A stretch of DNA of 17,539 nt from WVZH01 sp034430895 (GTDB taxonomy: Bacteria > Chloroflexota > Anaerolineae > Anaerolineales > E44-bin32): NCBI GenBank assembly GCA_034430895.1, contig DAOUDW010000027.1:1-17539 (forward strand), given 5' to 3'. The notes beneath the pieces are model-generated. The model was not told the origin of the DNA and ran no database searches. It saw only the letters and a list, made by a program, of their open reading frames with translations. Both the position numbers and the translations under genes were made by a program. Shown here piece by piece: positions 1 to 7,029 of this stretch. How positions within the stretch are numbered: the stretch's first letter is position 1; every line of letters begins with the position of its first letter.

Positions 1-300
1 ATGGGTTTTTGACGCATCGTTTTCTCTTTTCGGAAGGTTATGTGTGCGCTGCTTATTATACGCCCGGTTTGAGGATCGTCCAGAATATGGGGCGAATTCG
101 TCGTCGGTGCAGGAGAGGAAAACGTCGCGCAGATGGGCGTGCAGGAATCGAGTATGTGAGTGCCCCATCCCGGTCATTCTGCAAATAGCAATGTGCAGGA
201 GCAAGTACGTTTTATACGGCTTTGCAATCAAGGGGTAAAGCCATTATGATCGTAATGGAATTCGGCGACCGGATTCAACATTGAAGAAATGGAGTGTGCC
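1..300. other. Intergenic region upstream of first lipoprotein
   Basis: I see no convincing gene here. A 64-codon open frame at 44-238 has no good ribosome binding site and no recognisable protein features. The only supported content is the promoter at 222-250 and the ribosome binding site GGAG at 291-294, both belonging to the lipoprotein gene that starts at 301. The left window edge may cut the tail or promoter of something further left. Confidence 0.6.
222..250 (+). promoter_or_regulatory. Probable sigma-70 type promoter of lipoprotein 1
   Basis: TTGCAA at 222-227 and TATGAT at 245-250 are separated by exactly 17 bases. Transcription would start near 257, giving a leader of about 44 bases before the ATG at 301. 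Confidence 0.6.
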
Positions 301-1029
301 ATGGTACGAGGACCTATCATCTCAAGATTCGGGCCTTTCGTAATTGTGATCTTGGTGGCCAGTTTTATTTTAGTCGCCTGCAATACGCCATTCTCCCTTT
401 TTGGGGGCGAGGGGGATGATGTCCTCCGTGAAGATGCGTCGGATTCGGAATACGAGATCGAGGGAGAGGCCGTTTTAACGGATGAAATATGGCCTGTTCC
501 GCCTGCTGTGTGTCCCACCAAAGATAAAATCGGTACATTGGAATTCAAACACCACCTCGAATGGGGCATGGCTGGCATTGGGAAGTTCCGGATCGATGTG
601 GAAGGCAGCTATGCTGTCAATATCATCGAGAGTATCGCAACACATGAGCCGGAGGATAAAGTGGGGATACACAACCTCCCCAAAGAGTCTTTCGCGGTAA
701 CGATTTCTGTGGTTGATTTCAGGGATTGCGCCGACGCTACAGCCACCACTTTCATGGATCTTGAAGTCCGGGGGACCTGTATCGATGGCGTGCTGACGCT
801 CTACATCGATGAGTTCTACCAGGAGGACTCCGTCACGATCATGTGCGGGAAAAATCGGGATAAGCCGATGCCTATTGTGATCCCCATTGCGGCGATGGAA
901 CAACCGGTCGTATGGACGATTTTATTGAGTGATCTGTGGCTTGATTCTCAGGTGGCCACGAACCCTTTTATGGGCGCGGGACTTCAAGGTGAGAGGACAT
1001 TTGAATTTGGCTATTCATTAAACCAGTAG
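301..1029 (+). CDS. Secreted lipoprotein, paralog 1 of a tandem pair
   Basis: This encodes 242 residues with a lipoprotein signal peptide: a short basic start, a hydrophobic stretch at about 12-26 and lipobox LVAC with the lipidated Cys at 27. An acidic, low-complexity spacer (about 35-65) leads to a folded domain from about residue 70. The domain has cysteines at 71, 143, 160 and 182, which could form two disulfides outside the membrane. I chose ATG 301 over an in-frame ATG at 289 because GGAG sits 6 bases upstream of 301, and the paralog starting at 1265 has the same GGAG-tgtgc spacing and its lipobox Cys also at 27. I do not recognise the domain family, and no catalytic motif is visible. 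It is probably anchored on the outer face of the cell membrane. Identity to the neighbour is about 60 percent over the conserved 126 residues. Confidence 0.85.
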   Translation: MVRGPIISRFGPFVIVILVASFILVACNTPFSLFGGEGDDVLREDASDSEYEIEGEAVLTDEIWPVPPAVCPTKDKIGTLEFKHHLEWGMAGIGKFRIDVEGSYAVNIIESIATHEPEDKVGIHNLPKESFAVTISVVDFRDCADATATTFMDLEVRGTCIDGVLTLYIDEFYQEDSVTIMCGKNRDKPMPIVIPIAAMEQPVVWTILLSDLWLDSQVATNPFMGAGLQGERTFEFGYSLNQ

Positions 1030-1056
1030 TAAATGCACTGATCATTCCAAGCGTCG

Positions 1057-1085
1057 ATCAAGCTCCAGCATGGTGGTGATTTTTT
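1057..1085 (+). terminator. Weak candidate terminator after lipoprotein 1
   Basis: An imperfect hairpin (ATCA pairing TGAT, with an inner CCA/TGG) is followed by six T residues at 1080-1085. The stem is interrupted by internal loops, so the call rests mainly on the T run and on the position 30 bases after a stop codon. Confidence 0.3.
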
Positions 1086-1214
1086 CCTCGCCGGGGTTAA
1101 GTGCGTTCAGGGTACAAGGGGAATCTATCCAATAGAGAATACCGATGGGTTTTCGTGGTCACGATAATAAAGGTCGCTTTCTGTACCTTGCAACGGACAA
1201 ACTAAAGATTTATG

Positions 1215-1244
1215 ATGACAAGGGTTCGTTAAACGAAATATGAG
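1215..1244 (+). promoter_or_regulatory. Candidate promoter of lipoprotein 2 with palindrome in its spacer
   Basis: ATGACA (1215-1220) and TATGAG (1239-1244) are 18 bases apart. A 13-base palindrome, TTCGTT-A-AACGAA, lies at 1225-1237 in the spacer, where a repressor or activator could bind. The resulting leader would be only about 14 bases. Neither hexamer is a strong match. Confidence 0.35.
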
Positions 1245-1264
1245 AATAGAAAACGGAGTGTGCT

Positions 1265-2023
1265 ATGTGTTATCCGCGTTGCCTGGCTAGGATCCTGAAT
1301 GTTGTGATCGTTAGCCTCCTAACAAGCGCTTTTTTGGTGGCCTGCAGTGTGCCATTATCCTTTACGGGAACGGGGGACGGGGGTAGTGAGAGCGAAGCTG
1401 CTGCGGGGGAGGATGATGTTTCTACTAGTGGTGAATCGGATTCAGTAAATGGGAGTGAGGGAGATTCGTTCGGTGAATATGATATCCCCTCGGTTTCCGG
1501 TGTATGCCCGGTTGATAACACCAGCGGTGTGTTGGAATTCAATCACAACATCGAGTGGGGGGTTGCGGGCATGGGCAAGTTCAAGATAGAAGTTCAAGGC
1601 GCCCAACTGATCAACATCATTCGCAGCATCGCCACATACGAGCCGGAGGATAAAGTCGGCGTGCATAACGTCAGCACGGAGCCCATCCCGGTGACAGTTT
1701 CCGCAATCGAATTCAGAAATTGTGATGACGGATCTACAACGACGAATATGCGCGCCACAGTAACGGGGACTTGTATTGATGGCGTGCTCACGCTCTACAT
1801 CCAGGAGTATTACGAGGAAGGCTCCGTAACGATGATGTGCGGGGACGAAAGGGATGATGCGGTTGAGCTCATGTTCCCCATCGGCGCAATGGAACAACCG
1901 GTTACTTGGAGTCTGTCAATGTTCGAGGTGTACGAAACGACGCCGGAATACTTGATTCCTTTCCTGGGCCAGGGAGGGAGTGGGGGCAGGAAGTATATCT
2001 TGAGCTTTTCGTCCTTGCCTTAA
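1265..2023 (+). CDS. Secreted lipoprotein, paralog 2 of a tandem pair
   Basis: This 252-residue protein is a paralog of the preceding gene. The signal peptide ends in LVAC with Cys 27. A Ser/Glu/Asp/Gly-rich spacer (about 35-70) is ten residues longer than in paralog 1. The domain cysteines at 81, 153, 170 and 192 match 71, 143, 160 and 182 of paralog 1 with a constant offset of ten. Best conserved are EPEDKVG (127-133), GTCIDGVLTLYI (168-179), MMCG (191-194) and GAMEQPV (207-213). GGAG at 1255-1258 supports the ATG at 1265. The C-terminal 45 residues diverge, so the two proteins may share a fold but differ in a partner or ligand. The 235-base gap and a separate promoter suggest independent transcription. 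The family is not recognised. Confidence 0.85.
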   Translation: MCYPRCLARILNVVIVSLLTSAFLVACSVPLSFTGTGDGGSESEAAAGEDDVSTSGESDSVNGSEGDSFGEYDIPSVSGVCPVDNTSGVLEFNHNIEWGVAGMGKFKIEVQGAQLINIIRSIATYEPEDKVGVHNVSTEPIPVTVSAIEFRNCDDGSTTTNMRATVTGTCIDGVLTLYIQEYYEEGSVTMMCGDERDDAVELMFPIGAMEQPVTWSLSMFEVYETTPEYLIPFLGQGGSGGRKYILSFSSLP

Positions 2024-2055
2024 GCAAGCGCCAAACGGTCGATGCTTCTGTTAAA

Positions 2056-2085
2056 AACAACCGTCTCTCTCGAGAGACGGTTGTT
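2056..2085 (-). terminator. Strong hairpin terminator, flavodoxin gene (also faces lipoprotein 2)
   Basis: A perfect 14-bp stem (2056-2069 with 2072-2085) encloses a very short loop and overlaps the flavodoxin stop codon. On the minus strand it runs into TTTTT, which makes it a good intrinsic terminator. On the plus strand the T run is poorer, so for the convergent lipoprotein gene it may work only partly. Confidence 0.85.
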
Positions 2086-2569
2086 ATGTTAATGAAGCCA
2101 CACCCATGATACGCTTCGCCCAACTCCGCGCGCGTTCGATCTCGCCATCCACCATAGGACCTTCCATGCCCTGCACGTAGAAGCCTTCGGGCGGCAGGGC
2201 GAGTTCGCCGCCCTTTTTCTGCAGCAGCCTGGCGATAGGTTTGGCTGCGTAGCCGAAGATGCGCACGAAAAAGGCCAGCACGCCGTGCCCCTCGATCTCC
2301 TCGACCGTCAGGCGCGTGTCGAAAGCCGCCACACGCACGCCGGAAAGGCCTTTAGCGGGGAGCGATTTGATGAGACTGCTGATGGGCGGGGTGGGGCGGA
2401 AGCGCTGCGTGGGCGAGCCGACGATGAGGGCGTCGAGATCGTGGATGTGTTCTGGCGTGGCCTTTGATACGTGTACGGCCTTCGTGGAATCCCCCAGCAC
2501 CTCGCCGATGGCCTGGGCGATGCGCTCCGTGTTGCCGAATTGGGAATCGTAGATCACCAATGTCTTCAT
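2084..2569 (-). CDS. Flavodoxin-domain protein
   Basis: The 161-residue product has the flavodoxin fold signature at its N-terminus: strand TLVIYDS, then the FMN phosphate-binding loop SQFGNTE (9-15) and helix. DALIVGSPTQ (46-55) gives the second FMN-contacting strand and loop, and VRVAAFDTR (78-86) the next strand. The length is that of a short-chain stand-alone flavodoxin. It should bind FMN and carry electrons or reduce a substrate in the cytosol, but the partner is unknown. The ribosome binding site GGAG lies about 10 bases before the ATG. It is divergent from an AhpD-like gene across 273 bases, so a shared redox theme is possible but not shown. Confidence 0.88.
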   Translation of the reverse strand: MKTLVIYDSQFGNTERIAQAIGEVLGDSTKAVHVSKATPEHIHDLDALIVGSPTQRFRPTPPISSLIKSLPAKGLSGVRVAAFDTRLTVEEIEGHGVLAFFVRIFGYAAKPIARLLQKKGGELALPPEGFYVQGMEGPMVDGEIERARSWAKRIMGVASLT

Positions 2570-2842
2570 GGGGTGGATTCTCCTTCATGTGACTCTCGGA
2601 CAATGCACCTTTGGAATGATGTATCACGTTGCACGTCGGAGGTGATTGAACGAGCGGCCTGGCTTGTTCGCTTCTGATTATACTTGCAGTCGGACGGGAG
2701 AGAAGAATCTCTGTAGAACCAATTCACCTCTTACGGGCGCATTTGTGAAATTTCTAACAAATTATTTATGAAACGCTAATCCATAAATAGAGATATATTA
2801 GATAAAATATAGATAAATAAGCATAATGAGAGGAGTGTTGCG

Positions 2843-3196
2843 ATGAAAAACTATCCCGAACACCTGGCGGAGATCCAGGAATCAATGGCGGAGTTGGGGC
2901 AGGAAATCCCCGAGACGATGCAGGCTTTCATGGACCTGCACAAGGCTGGGACGGGTGCGGGCGTGCTCGATTCCAAATTCAAGGAGCTGATCGCCCTGGC
3001 GATCGCCGTCACGGTGCGCTGCGACGGCTGCATCGCCTTTCACGTAGACGACGCCTTGAAAGCGGGCGCCACGCACGCGGAAATCGTCGAAGTGCTCGGC
3101 GTGGCGATCCTGATGGGCGGCGGCCCGGCCTTGATCTACGCCCTGGAAGCGCTCGACGCCGTTGAACAGTTCGAGGCAGAACTCGTCATGGCGTAA
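2843..3196 (+). CDS. AhpD-like / carboxymuconolactone decarboxylase family protein
   Basis: This 117-residue single-domain protein carries the AhpD core motif: Glu 48, then CDGC (60-63) and His 67. In AhpD proteins this arrangement gives a redox-active Cys pair with a proton relay. The length fits the small CMD-domain proteins. By family it would be a thiol-based peroxidase or disulfide reductase in the cytosol, but this family also holds members with no known substrate. GAGGAG lies 8 bases before the ATG. The 80 bases upstream are almost pure A/T and contain AGATA at 2791, 2800 and 2811. A strong terminator follows, so this is a single-gene unit. The alternative of a true carboxymuconolactone decarboxylase is unlikely because the CxxC pair is present. 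Confidence 0.88.
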   Translation: MKNYPEHLAEIQESMAELGQEIPETMQAFMDLHKAGTGAGVLDSKFKELIALAIAVTVRCDGCIAFHVDDALKAGATHAEIVEVLGVAILMGGGPALIYALEALDAVEQFEAELVMA

Positions 3197-3218
3197 TACG
3201 CATCTAAAATCTTAGCTC

Positions 3219-3262
3219 ATAAGAGCCACCCGCTCAAATAAAGGCGGGTGGCTCTTATTTAA
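3219..3262 (+). terminator. Intrinsic terminator of the AhpD-like gene
   Basis: A perfect 15-bp stem (3219-3233 with 3244-3258) has a 10-base loop and is followed by TTTAAT. It lies 22 bases after the stop codon. Confidence 0.9.
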
Positions 3263-3424
3263 TCACTCCGATCAAGGAAAACCAGTACACTAAGTTTGCG
3301 ATTGGTAAACAATCTTGGGAACTAAGCACACGAGCTTAGTAAATACCTTCTGACAATTGAGTTGAATGTGTAATGGTAGAGTTGGATTCGAGTCTGTGGA
3401 GTGAAGGATAAACCTGTATCACTG

Positions 3425-3946
3425 CTATTTCAGCAGGACCATTTCACTAATTTTCCAGAGATCTCGTGCCCCGCACTGCGGGCAAGATGACCGTGTTACT
3501 TTCTCAAGATCTGCACAATGCTCACAGATTGCATAGGGACAAACCCCGCAAGCCGCAACTCTAAATTCATTTCCCATGTCTTCGATGTCAATGCTGATCT
3601 TGTACGTTCTCCCGCATTGCTTGCACTGACGTACTCCGTAAGAATGCGTACCAGATACCGAAGGTATAATGGCCTCTTCTTTTTGGAATTTTGACGATAA
3701 GAATTCGGATATTGACTCCCAGGCAAGGATGGGAATTTCGACGATAATACCGGCAATTTCAATGCGGAATCGGATGATGATAATCAGTATAATCAAACCA
3801 TAGAAGATAGAAAGACCAATTACCGGAATACGAAATTCGGACACTCCTTCTTTAAAATAGAAACTAAATATGACAATTGAAATAACCACGGTCATCATAA
3901 ACAAAAGGCACCCATACACTTTTAGCCGATCCTTGAAATCCGTCAT
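3425..3946 (-). CDS. Membrane protein with C-terminal four-CxxC zinc module
   Basis: This 173-residue protein has two hydrophobic segments (about 11-30 and 40-59) and then a third amphipathic stretch. The C-terminal region carries four CxxC pairs at 108/111, 133/136, 141/144 and 155/158. The pattern fits two zinc ions in a ribbon or RING-like double-site fold. The middle pairs (CGVC, CEHC) are close together and the last pair reads CPQCGA, as in zinc ribbons. AAGGA precedes the ATG at 3946. The gene stands alone, in DNA that is clearly richer in A/T than its neighbours. Possible roles are sensing, protein binding or membrane-associated quality control. I do not recognise the family, and its orientation in the membrane is unclear. 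Confidence 0.75.
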   Translation of the reverse strand: MTDFKDRLKVYGCLLFMMTVVISIVIFSFYFKEGVSEFRIPVIGLSIFYGLIILIIIIRFRIEIAGIIVEIPILAWESISEFLSSKFQKEEAIIPSVSGTHSYGVRQCKQCGRTYKISIDIEDMGNEFRVAACGVCPYAICEHCADLEKVTRSSCPQCGARDLWKISEMVLLK

Positions 3947-4069
3947 ATCCTTGCATCCTTTCCTGTATTCTCAAACTACCAAAAGGACAAAATCTCACTT
4001 AACAGCATTTAAAGACAACAAATTACGCTAGACTTGTATTACTTCACCTAAATGTATATTCATAAGAAT
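3947..4069. other. AT-rich intergenic DNA upstream of the zinc-module gene
   Basis: No gene is seen. It must hold the promoter of the minus-strand zinc-module gene, but no hexamer pair stands out. From 4070 onward the intergenic DNA is tRNA-derived, as described in separate entries. Confidence 0.5.
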
Positions 4070-4146
4070 GTGCTGTCTTAAATTGTAATATAACATTTTA
4101 ATTACTTAGAAGTACTACGGTAGTGATTCAATTGAGTACGTAGATA
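4070..4146 (-). pseudogene. Decayed tRNA-like copy 3 (most degenerate)
   Basis: Written on the plus strand, GTGCTGT at 4070-4076 stands where the tRNA-Lys acceptor has GCGCCGT, and the flank before it (cataaGAATG) resembles the flank of the real tRNA (cttatGAATG). CAATTGAG at 4129-4136 is identical to the D-arm segment of the real gene and lies 59 bases from the acceptor, compared with 54 in the real tRNA. The centre, where the anticodon and T arms should be, is too A/T-rich to align. It cannot fold as a tRNA. Confidence 0.45.
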
Positions 4147-4187
4147 CTTATTTTGTGAGTAAAAGAAATAGGGTAATTACAGAAAAG

Positions 4188-4279
4188 GCGATGTCTTATA
4201 TGGTAATCGAGTCCGAGTCGATTGGGCGGAAAAATGATCTTCAGGTAATTCCAGTTGTGAATAATTGAAGTACTGTCCT
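4188..4279 (-). pseudogene. Decayed tRNA-like copy 2
   Basis: Plus-strand ATCGAGTCCGA (about 4206-4216) matches the T arm of the neighbouring tRNA-Lys (ATCGAACTCCGA) with one deletion and one change. TTGGGCGGAAAAA then parallels TTGGGCTTAAAAG of the anticodon arm, and TAATTGA (4262-4268) sits at the D-loop position. About ten extra bases lie between the acceptor-like GCGATGT (4188-4194) and the T arm, and the stems no longer pair. It is not a functional tRNA. Confidence 0.5.
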
Positions 4280-4308
4280 TTTGGGACAGCCCGTATGTAT
4301 TCATAAAG

Positions 4309-4384
4309 GCGCCGTATGGGAATCGAAGCTGCGTTGCTTGGGTAGAAAAGACCCTGTTATACATAACAAAGTGTAGCTTATCTT
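4309..4384 (-). pseudogene. Decayed tRNA-Lys-like copy 1
   Basis: The 3' two thirds (4309-4356) align with the adjacent tRNA-Lys from the anticodon arm to the acceptor end in 35 of 49 columns, with two single-base gaps. The acceptor 3' strand ACGGCGC and the T-loop TTCGAT are kept intact. The T stem and anticodon stem no longer pair. The 5' third is weaker, but AAGCT near 4376 fits the TAGCT of the D arm at the expected distance. This is a dead duplicate, or the 3' part of a tRNA left by an integration event. Confidence 0.6.
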
Positions 4385-4389
4385 ATGAA

Positions 4390-4462
4390 TGCGCCGTCGG
4401 AGGATCGAACTCCGAACCTTGGGCTTAAAAGGCCCCTGCTCTGCCAATTGAGCTAACGGCGC
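4390..4462 (-). tRNA. tRNA-Lys (anticodon UUU)
   Basis: The 73-base gene folds as a full cloverleaf: acceptor GCGCCGT/ACGGCGC with seven pairs, D stem GCTC/GAGC, anticodon loop CTTTTAA, T stem CGGAG/CTCCG with loop TTCGATC, and discriminator A. The anticodon TTT decodes AAA and AAG lysine codons. The first anticodon-stem pair is G-A, a mismatch that tRNAs tolerate at position 27-43. CCA is not encoded, so the nucleotidyltransferase must add it. It is transcribed alone from the promoter just upstream. Three decayed copies follow it. Confidence 0.97.
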
Positions 4463-4472
4463 ACTGCGCCCG

Positions 4473-4502
4473 ATTGTAACATTCCATCGGGAAGAGCGTC
4501 AA
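4473..4502 (-). promoter_or_regulatory. Promoter of tRNA-Lys
   Basis: On the minus strand TTGACG (4497-4502) and TACAAT (4473-4478) are separated by 18 bases. The start point would fall near 4466, four bases before the mature tRNA 5' end. A GC-rich discriminator (CGGGCGC) follows the -10 box, which is typical of stringently controlled stable-RNA promoters. Confidence 0.8.
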
Positions 4503-4549
4503 CGGTTTCCGCTCCTGCCCTGTCTCAACACATCTCTTTTCCAACCAAC

Positions 4550-6418
4550 CTATGTCTCGTAGACATGAAAGCTGTGCGTCATGCCGTTGGCCGAGTTGCC
4601 CGCCGCATCGGAGGCCCTGGCGTAGAACTCGTATACGCCGCTCGAATCGAAGGTGCCGGTGAAGGAACAAACCTCGCTGTTCGAGCAGATGGCGGCCGGG
4701 TTGAATTTGCTGCTGCCCGGCGCTTTGATGTAGATGGTGATGTTCGTCACGCCCACATCGTCGAAGGCGGAGGCGTTGATCGTGTTCTCGCTGCCGCGCG
4801 GGATGCTGTTCGACACTGCGCTCGATTCGACCAGCGGGAAGACGTTGTCGCTGGGTGTGACCGTGGGTGTCGGCGGGCTGGGTGTCTTCGTCGGGGGCGG
4901 CACGTTCACAACCGGCAATTCGTCCGGATCGCCGATCATCGTGCCGGTGCTGTCGGCCACCCAGCAGCGGCTTTCCGTCTGCCACCAGGTCTCGGCCAGA
5001 TTCTTCCCGATCAACCAGTAGGTCTGACCTTCCTCCGTGTAGCTCAAGGTCTCATAGACCATATCGGGGCCGGAACGGCAGTGCGCGGCGATCTCGGGGA
5101 TGAAGTAGGGTGGGTAGTGCCAGCCAAATAAGGTTCTTGAGATCGTCCCGGGTTCGAGGAAGATCGGTATCATGGGAAGTTCCTGCCCTTCGATGGGAAA
5201 GGTCCAATAGCCACGCTCGAACGCAGGCTGACTGCTTTCGTCTTCAATGTCAACCATCAAGCAGTACTCCCCCGGTTGGATGTCCATCCAAGCTGGATCG
5301 CTTGCGGATGAATCAGCACCGAACACACCGTCCTGATCCGTGCGGGTGAAAAGGTCGACACCCGGAATGCGATCTTCCCAGGCGGGAGGGCATTGTCCTC
5401 GCCAGATTTCTACTTCCACGTCGGGGATGCCGGGTTCGTTGTTATCGTAACTGCCGCTGTGGTCGATGTCATTGATTAATACACCGGTTAGAATTGCCGG
5501 TTCGAGGCCGGTGTCGAGGTCGTAATCCCAGCCGAAGGAGATTTCCTCGATGATCTGACCGTCGCTTTCGATGCTTACCGTTTGCATCCCGGGGCCGAAT
5601 GTATTCGGCGCCGATAAGACGCCCGGCATGAGGATCGCATTGTTCTCAGGCTCGGTGATATCGAGGTAAACGCAGTACGTGCCCACCGGTGCGTAGTAGT
5701 AGTACTGCCCCTCTTCGTCCGTCGGACCGGAAGATGCGATCACGCCGTCTGACGGCATTGGCGAGACGCATTCCCCCTGTGCGATCCGAACGACGACGTC
5801 GCTGATGCCGCGTTCGTGTGCCCCCAGGCTTCCATCGGCAACGATGGCGCTGGCTTCACGGATGCAGCCGTACGGTGGATCGCGGTCCGCCGGGTAATCA
5901 TCGCGCGGATCGGGGTTGGGGCAGGCGTCGTCCCACACCATACCGCTGATCACACCGGGCTGGCCTTCGGGCACGCCTGTGGTGTCGAAACTCCACGTTT
6001 CGGAGAAGGGCCCCGTTCCGCCTCCCTCTCCCGGGATCAGGACGGAGACTCCCCAGTAATACGTCTGTTCCACTTCGAGATCGACGGGAAGTTTCCAGGT
6101 GTCCAGCCATTCCTCCGATTCTTCGATGTACGCATACGGAGGAGTCAAGTCAGGGCTGCTGGAGATGATAAGTATGAAGCCACCCGGCTGGCAGGCGCCT
6201 AGGTGGTACCAACGAAATGTCGGCCTGGGGCCGGCGAGGGATTCAATCGCATTGACCATGGCGCCGTCCTCGGGCTCGATGAGTCGGGGGGCGAGAAGAT
6301 CATCCAGCTCGCAGGGCGGCAGTGTGCCCGGGGTAGCGGTGGGGCGGTTGCATCCGGCGAGTAACCCGGTGGCCAGAATCAGGATCGCGATCATAATTCG
6401 GTGATAATCCTTATGCAT
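4550..6418 (-). CDS. Large modular surface lipoprotein (FnIII-like, SdrB/Cna-B-like, SH3-like, Ig-like)
   Basis: This encodes 622 residues. The start at 6418 is chosen because GAGGAGG lies 6 bases upstream. The longer 635-residue reading would put this site inside the gene and push the signal peptide inward. The lipobox is LAGC with Cys 23. The modules, by eye, are: an FnIII-like domain (about 42-146, TFRWYH and TYYWGV strands); two Cna-B/SdrB-like domains (about 155-255 and 308-392, the second with D-rich IDHSGSYDNNEPGIPDVEV); an SH3-like Cys module (about 447-492, CRSGP to CWVAD); a Thr/Pro linker (507-523); and a C-terminal Ig-like domain (about 527-620). It should be an extracellular adhesion, scaffold or wall-contact protein. 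No enzyme motif is seen. It is transcribed alone, between the tRNA and a 611-base gap. Confidence 0.85.
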   Translation of the reverse strand: MHKDYHRIMIAILILATGLLAGCNRPTATPGTLPPCELDDLLAPRLIEPEDGAMVNAIESLAGPRPTFRWYHLGACQPGGFILIISSSPDLTPPYAYIEESEEWLDTWKLPVDLEVEQTYYWGVSVLIPGEGGGTGPFSETWSFDTTGVPEGQPGVISGMVWDDACPNPDPRDDYPADRDPPYGCIREASAIVADGSLGAHERGISDVVVRIAQGECVSPMPSDGVIASSGPTDEEGQYYYYAPVGTYCVYLDITEPENNAILMPGVLSAPNTFGPGMQTVSIESDGQIIEEISFGWDYDLDTGLEPAILTGVLINDIDHSGSYDNNEPGIPDVEVEIWRGQCPPAWEDRIPGVDLFTRTDQDGVFGADSSASDPAWMDIQPGEYCLMVDIEDESSQPAFERGYWTFPIEGQELPMIPIFLEPGTISRTLFGWHYPPYFIPEIAAHCRSGPDMVYETLSYTEEGQTYWLIGKNLAETWWQTESRCWVADSTGTMIGDPDELPVVNVPPPTKTPSPPTPTVTPSDNVFPLVESSAVSNSIPRGSENTINASAFDDVGVTNITIYIKAPGSSKFNPAAICSNSEVCSFTGTFDSSGVYEFYARASDAAGNSANGMTHSFHVYET

Positions 6419-6452
6419 GATATACCTCCTCATGCGGTTATGTGCTTCCAGG

Positions 6453-6471
6453 GGCATACAGTCCGTATGCC
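6453..6471. promoter_or_regulatory. Inverted repeat in the lipoprotein leader
   Basis: GGCATAC and GTATGCC form a perfect 7-bp inverted repeat with a 5-base spacer, about 35 bases before the minus-strand lipoprotein ATG. It could be an operator or an mRNA hairpin. No regulator is known. Confidence 0.35.
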
Positions 6472-7017
6472 GCGATGTCGGGAAGAAATGCTCGATTTGC
6501 CAACATAGATGGGTTCAGGCGGCTGCAGTGCATACGTCACGGTGCCAGTCGGCGCTTTTTCCCTGCGAGGTTGCGTTCGTTTGCACCATGTCGATAGGTT
6601 CGATTCATCGATGTCTGAGCCTGCGTTGATGCCATTTTCACGATGTCATTGTTTTCACGTCGATTAAATTCCGCACCCTTCCTTTCACTACCCATCGGCT
6701 GCGCGAGGATGTTTGATACTTTTGAGATCAGGAATCTTGTGATCTCTGCATTCGATCTCCAATGATCTGTATCTGTCGAATGGATGACGGAAGCGAAGCG
6801 CGTGCAATGGCAGCGCGGTGCAATCAACAAAACAGTTCGGGCCGATTGTTAAAAATGTGATCTTGGTTTTTCCCCGCCGTTGGACAGCCACTCCGGCTCA
6901 AGATTCCTGCAGATGTTGTCCATTAGACAGGAAACCACTGGAGAAGCGTATCCACCTTTCTGATATTAGCACATCGCATGGAGCGATTCAATCGCTTCAT
7001 GCCTTTCCGTATGGAGA

Positions 7018-7023
7018 TATAAT
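7018..7023 (+). promoter_or_regulatory. Extended -10 box placed for leaderless transcription
   Basis: A consensus TATAAT lies exactly at -12 to -7 if the first base of the GTG at 7030 is the transcription start. The -35 region (near 6995-7000) is poor. The nearest purine-rich site, GGAG at 7013-7016, is 13 bases from the start codon, which is long for a ribosome binding site. Confidence 0.45.
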
Positions 7024-7029
7024 CCACTA

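Larger units (their letters stand above)
6419..7029. other. Gene-free region between lipoprotein and PIG-L gene
   Basis: Open frames here (for example 6537-6830 minus) lack ribosome binding sites and protein-like features. Visible content: a 7-bp inverted repeat GGCATAC/GTATGCC at 6453-6471, about 35 bases upstream of the lipoprotein start; a small hairpin with TTTTT at 6542-6560 on the plus strand, resembling a terminator with no gene in front of it; and a TATAAT at 7018-7023 next to the PIG-L start. Part of it may be the remains of a lost gene, but I can align nothing. Confidence 0.5.

Noticed and set aside
475..1897. Two minus-strand open frames (475-903 and 1442-1897) that resemble each other
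   Set aside because: They resemble each other only because they are antisense to the two paralogous lipoprotein genes. They lack ribosome sites, and the sense frames have signal peptides and conserved cysteines.
2791..2819. AGATA repeated three times before the AhpD-like gene
   Set aside because: The stretch is nearly pure A/T, so short repeats arise easily by chance. I keep it only as a remark in that gene's entry.
4128..4364. A 78-codon minus-strand open frame
   Set aside because: It covers the decayed tRNA copies and has no ribosome site or domain, so the tRNA explanation is better.
4565..5131. A 188-codon plus-strand open frame
   Set aside because: It lies opposite the large lipoprotein in GC-rich coding DNA and is very rich in Arg, Ala and Gly, typical of shadow frames.
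6537..6830. A 97-codon minus-strand open frame in the gap before the PIG-L gene
   Set aside because: It has no ribosome site, no hydrophobic core pattern and no recognisable motif.
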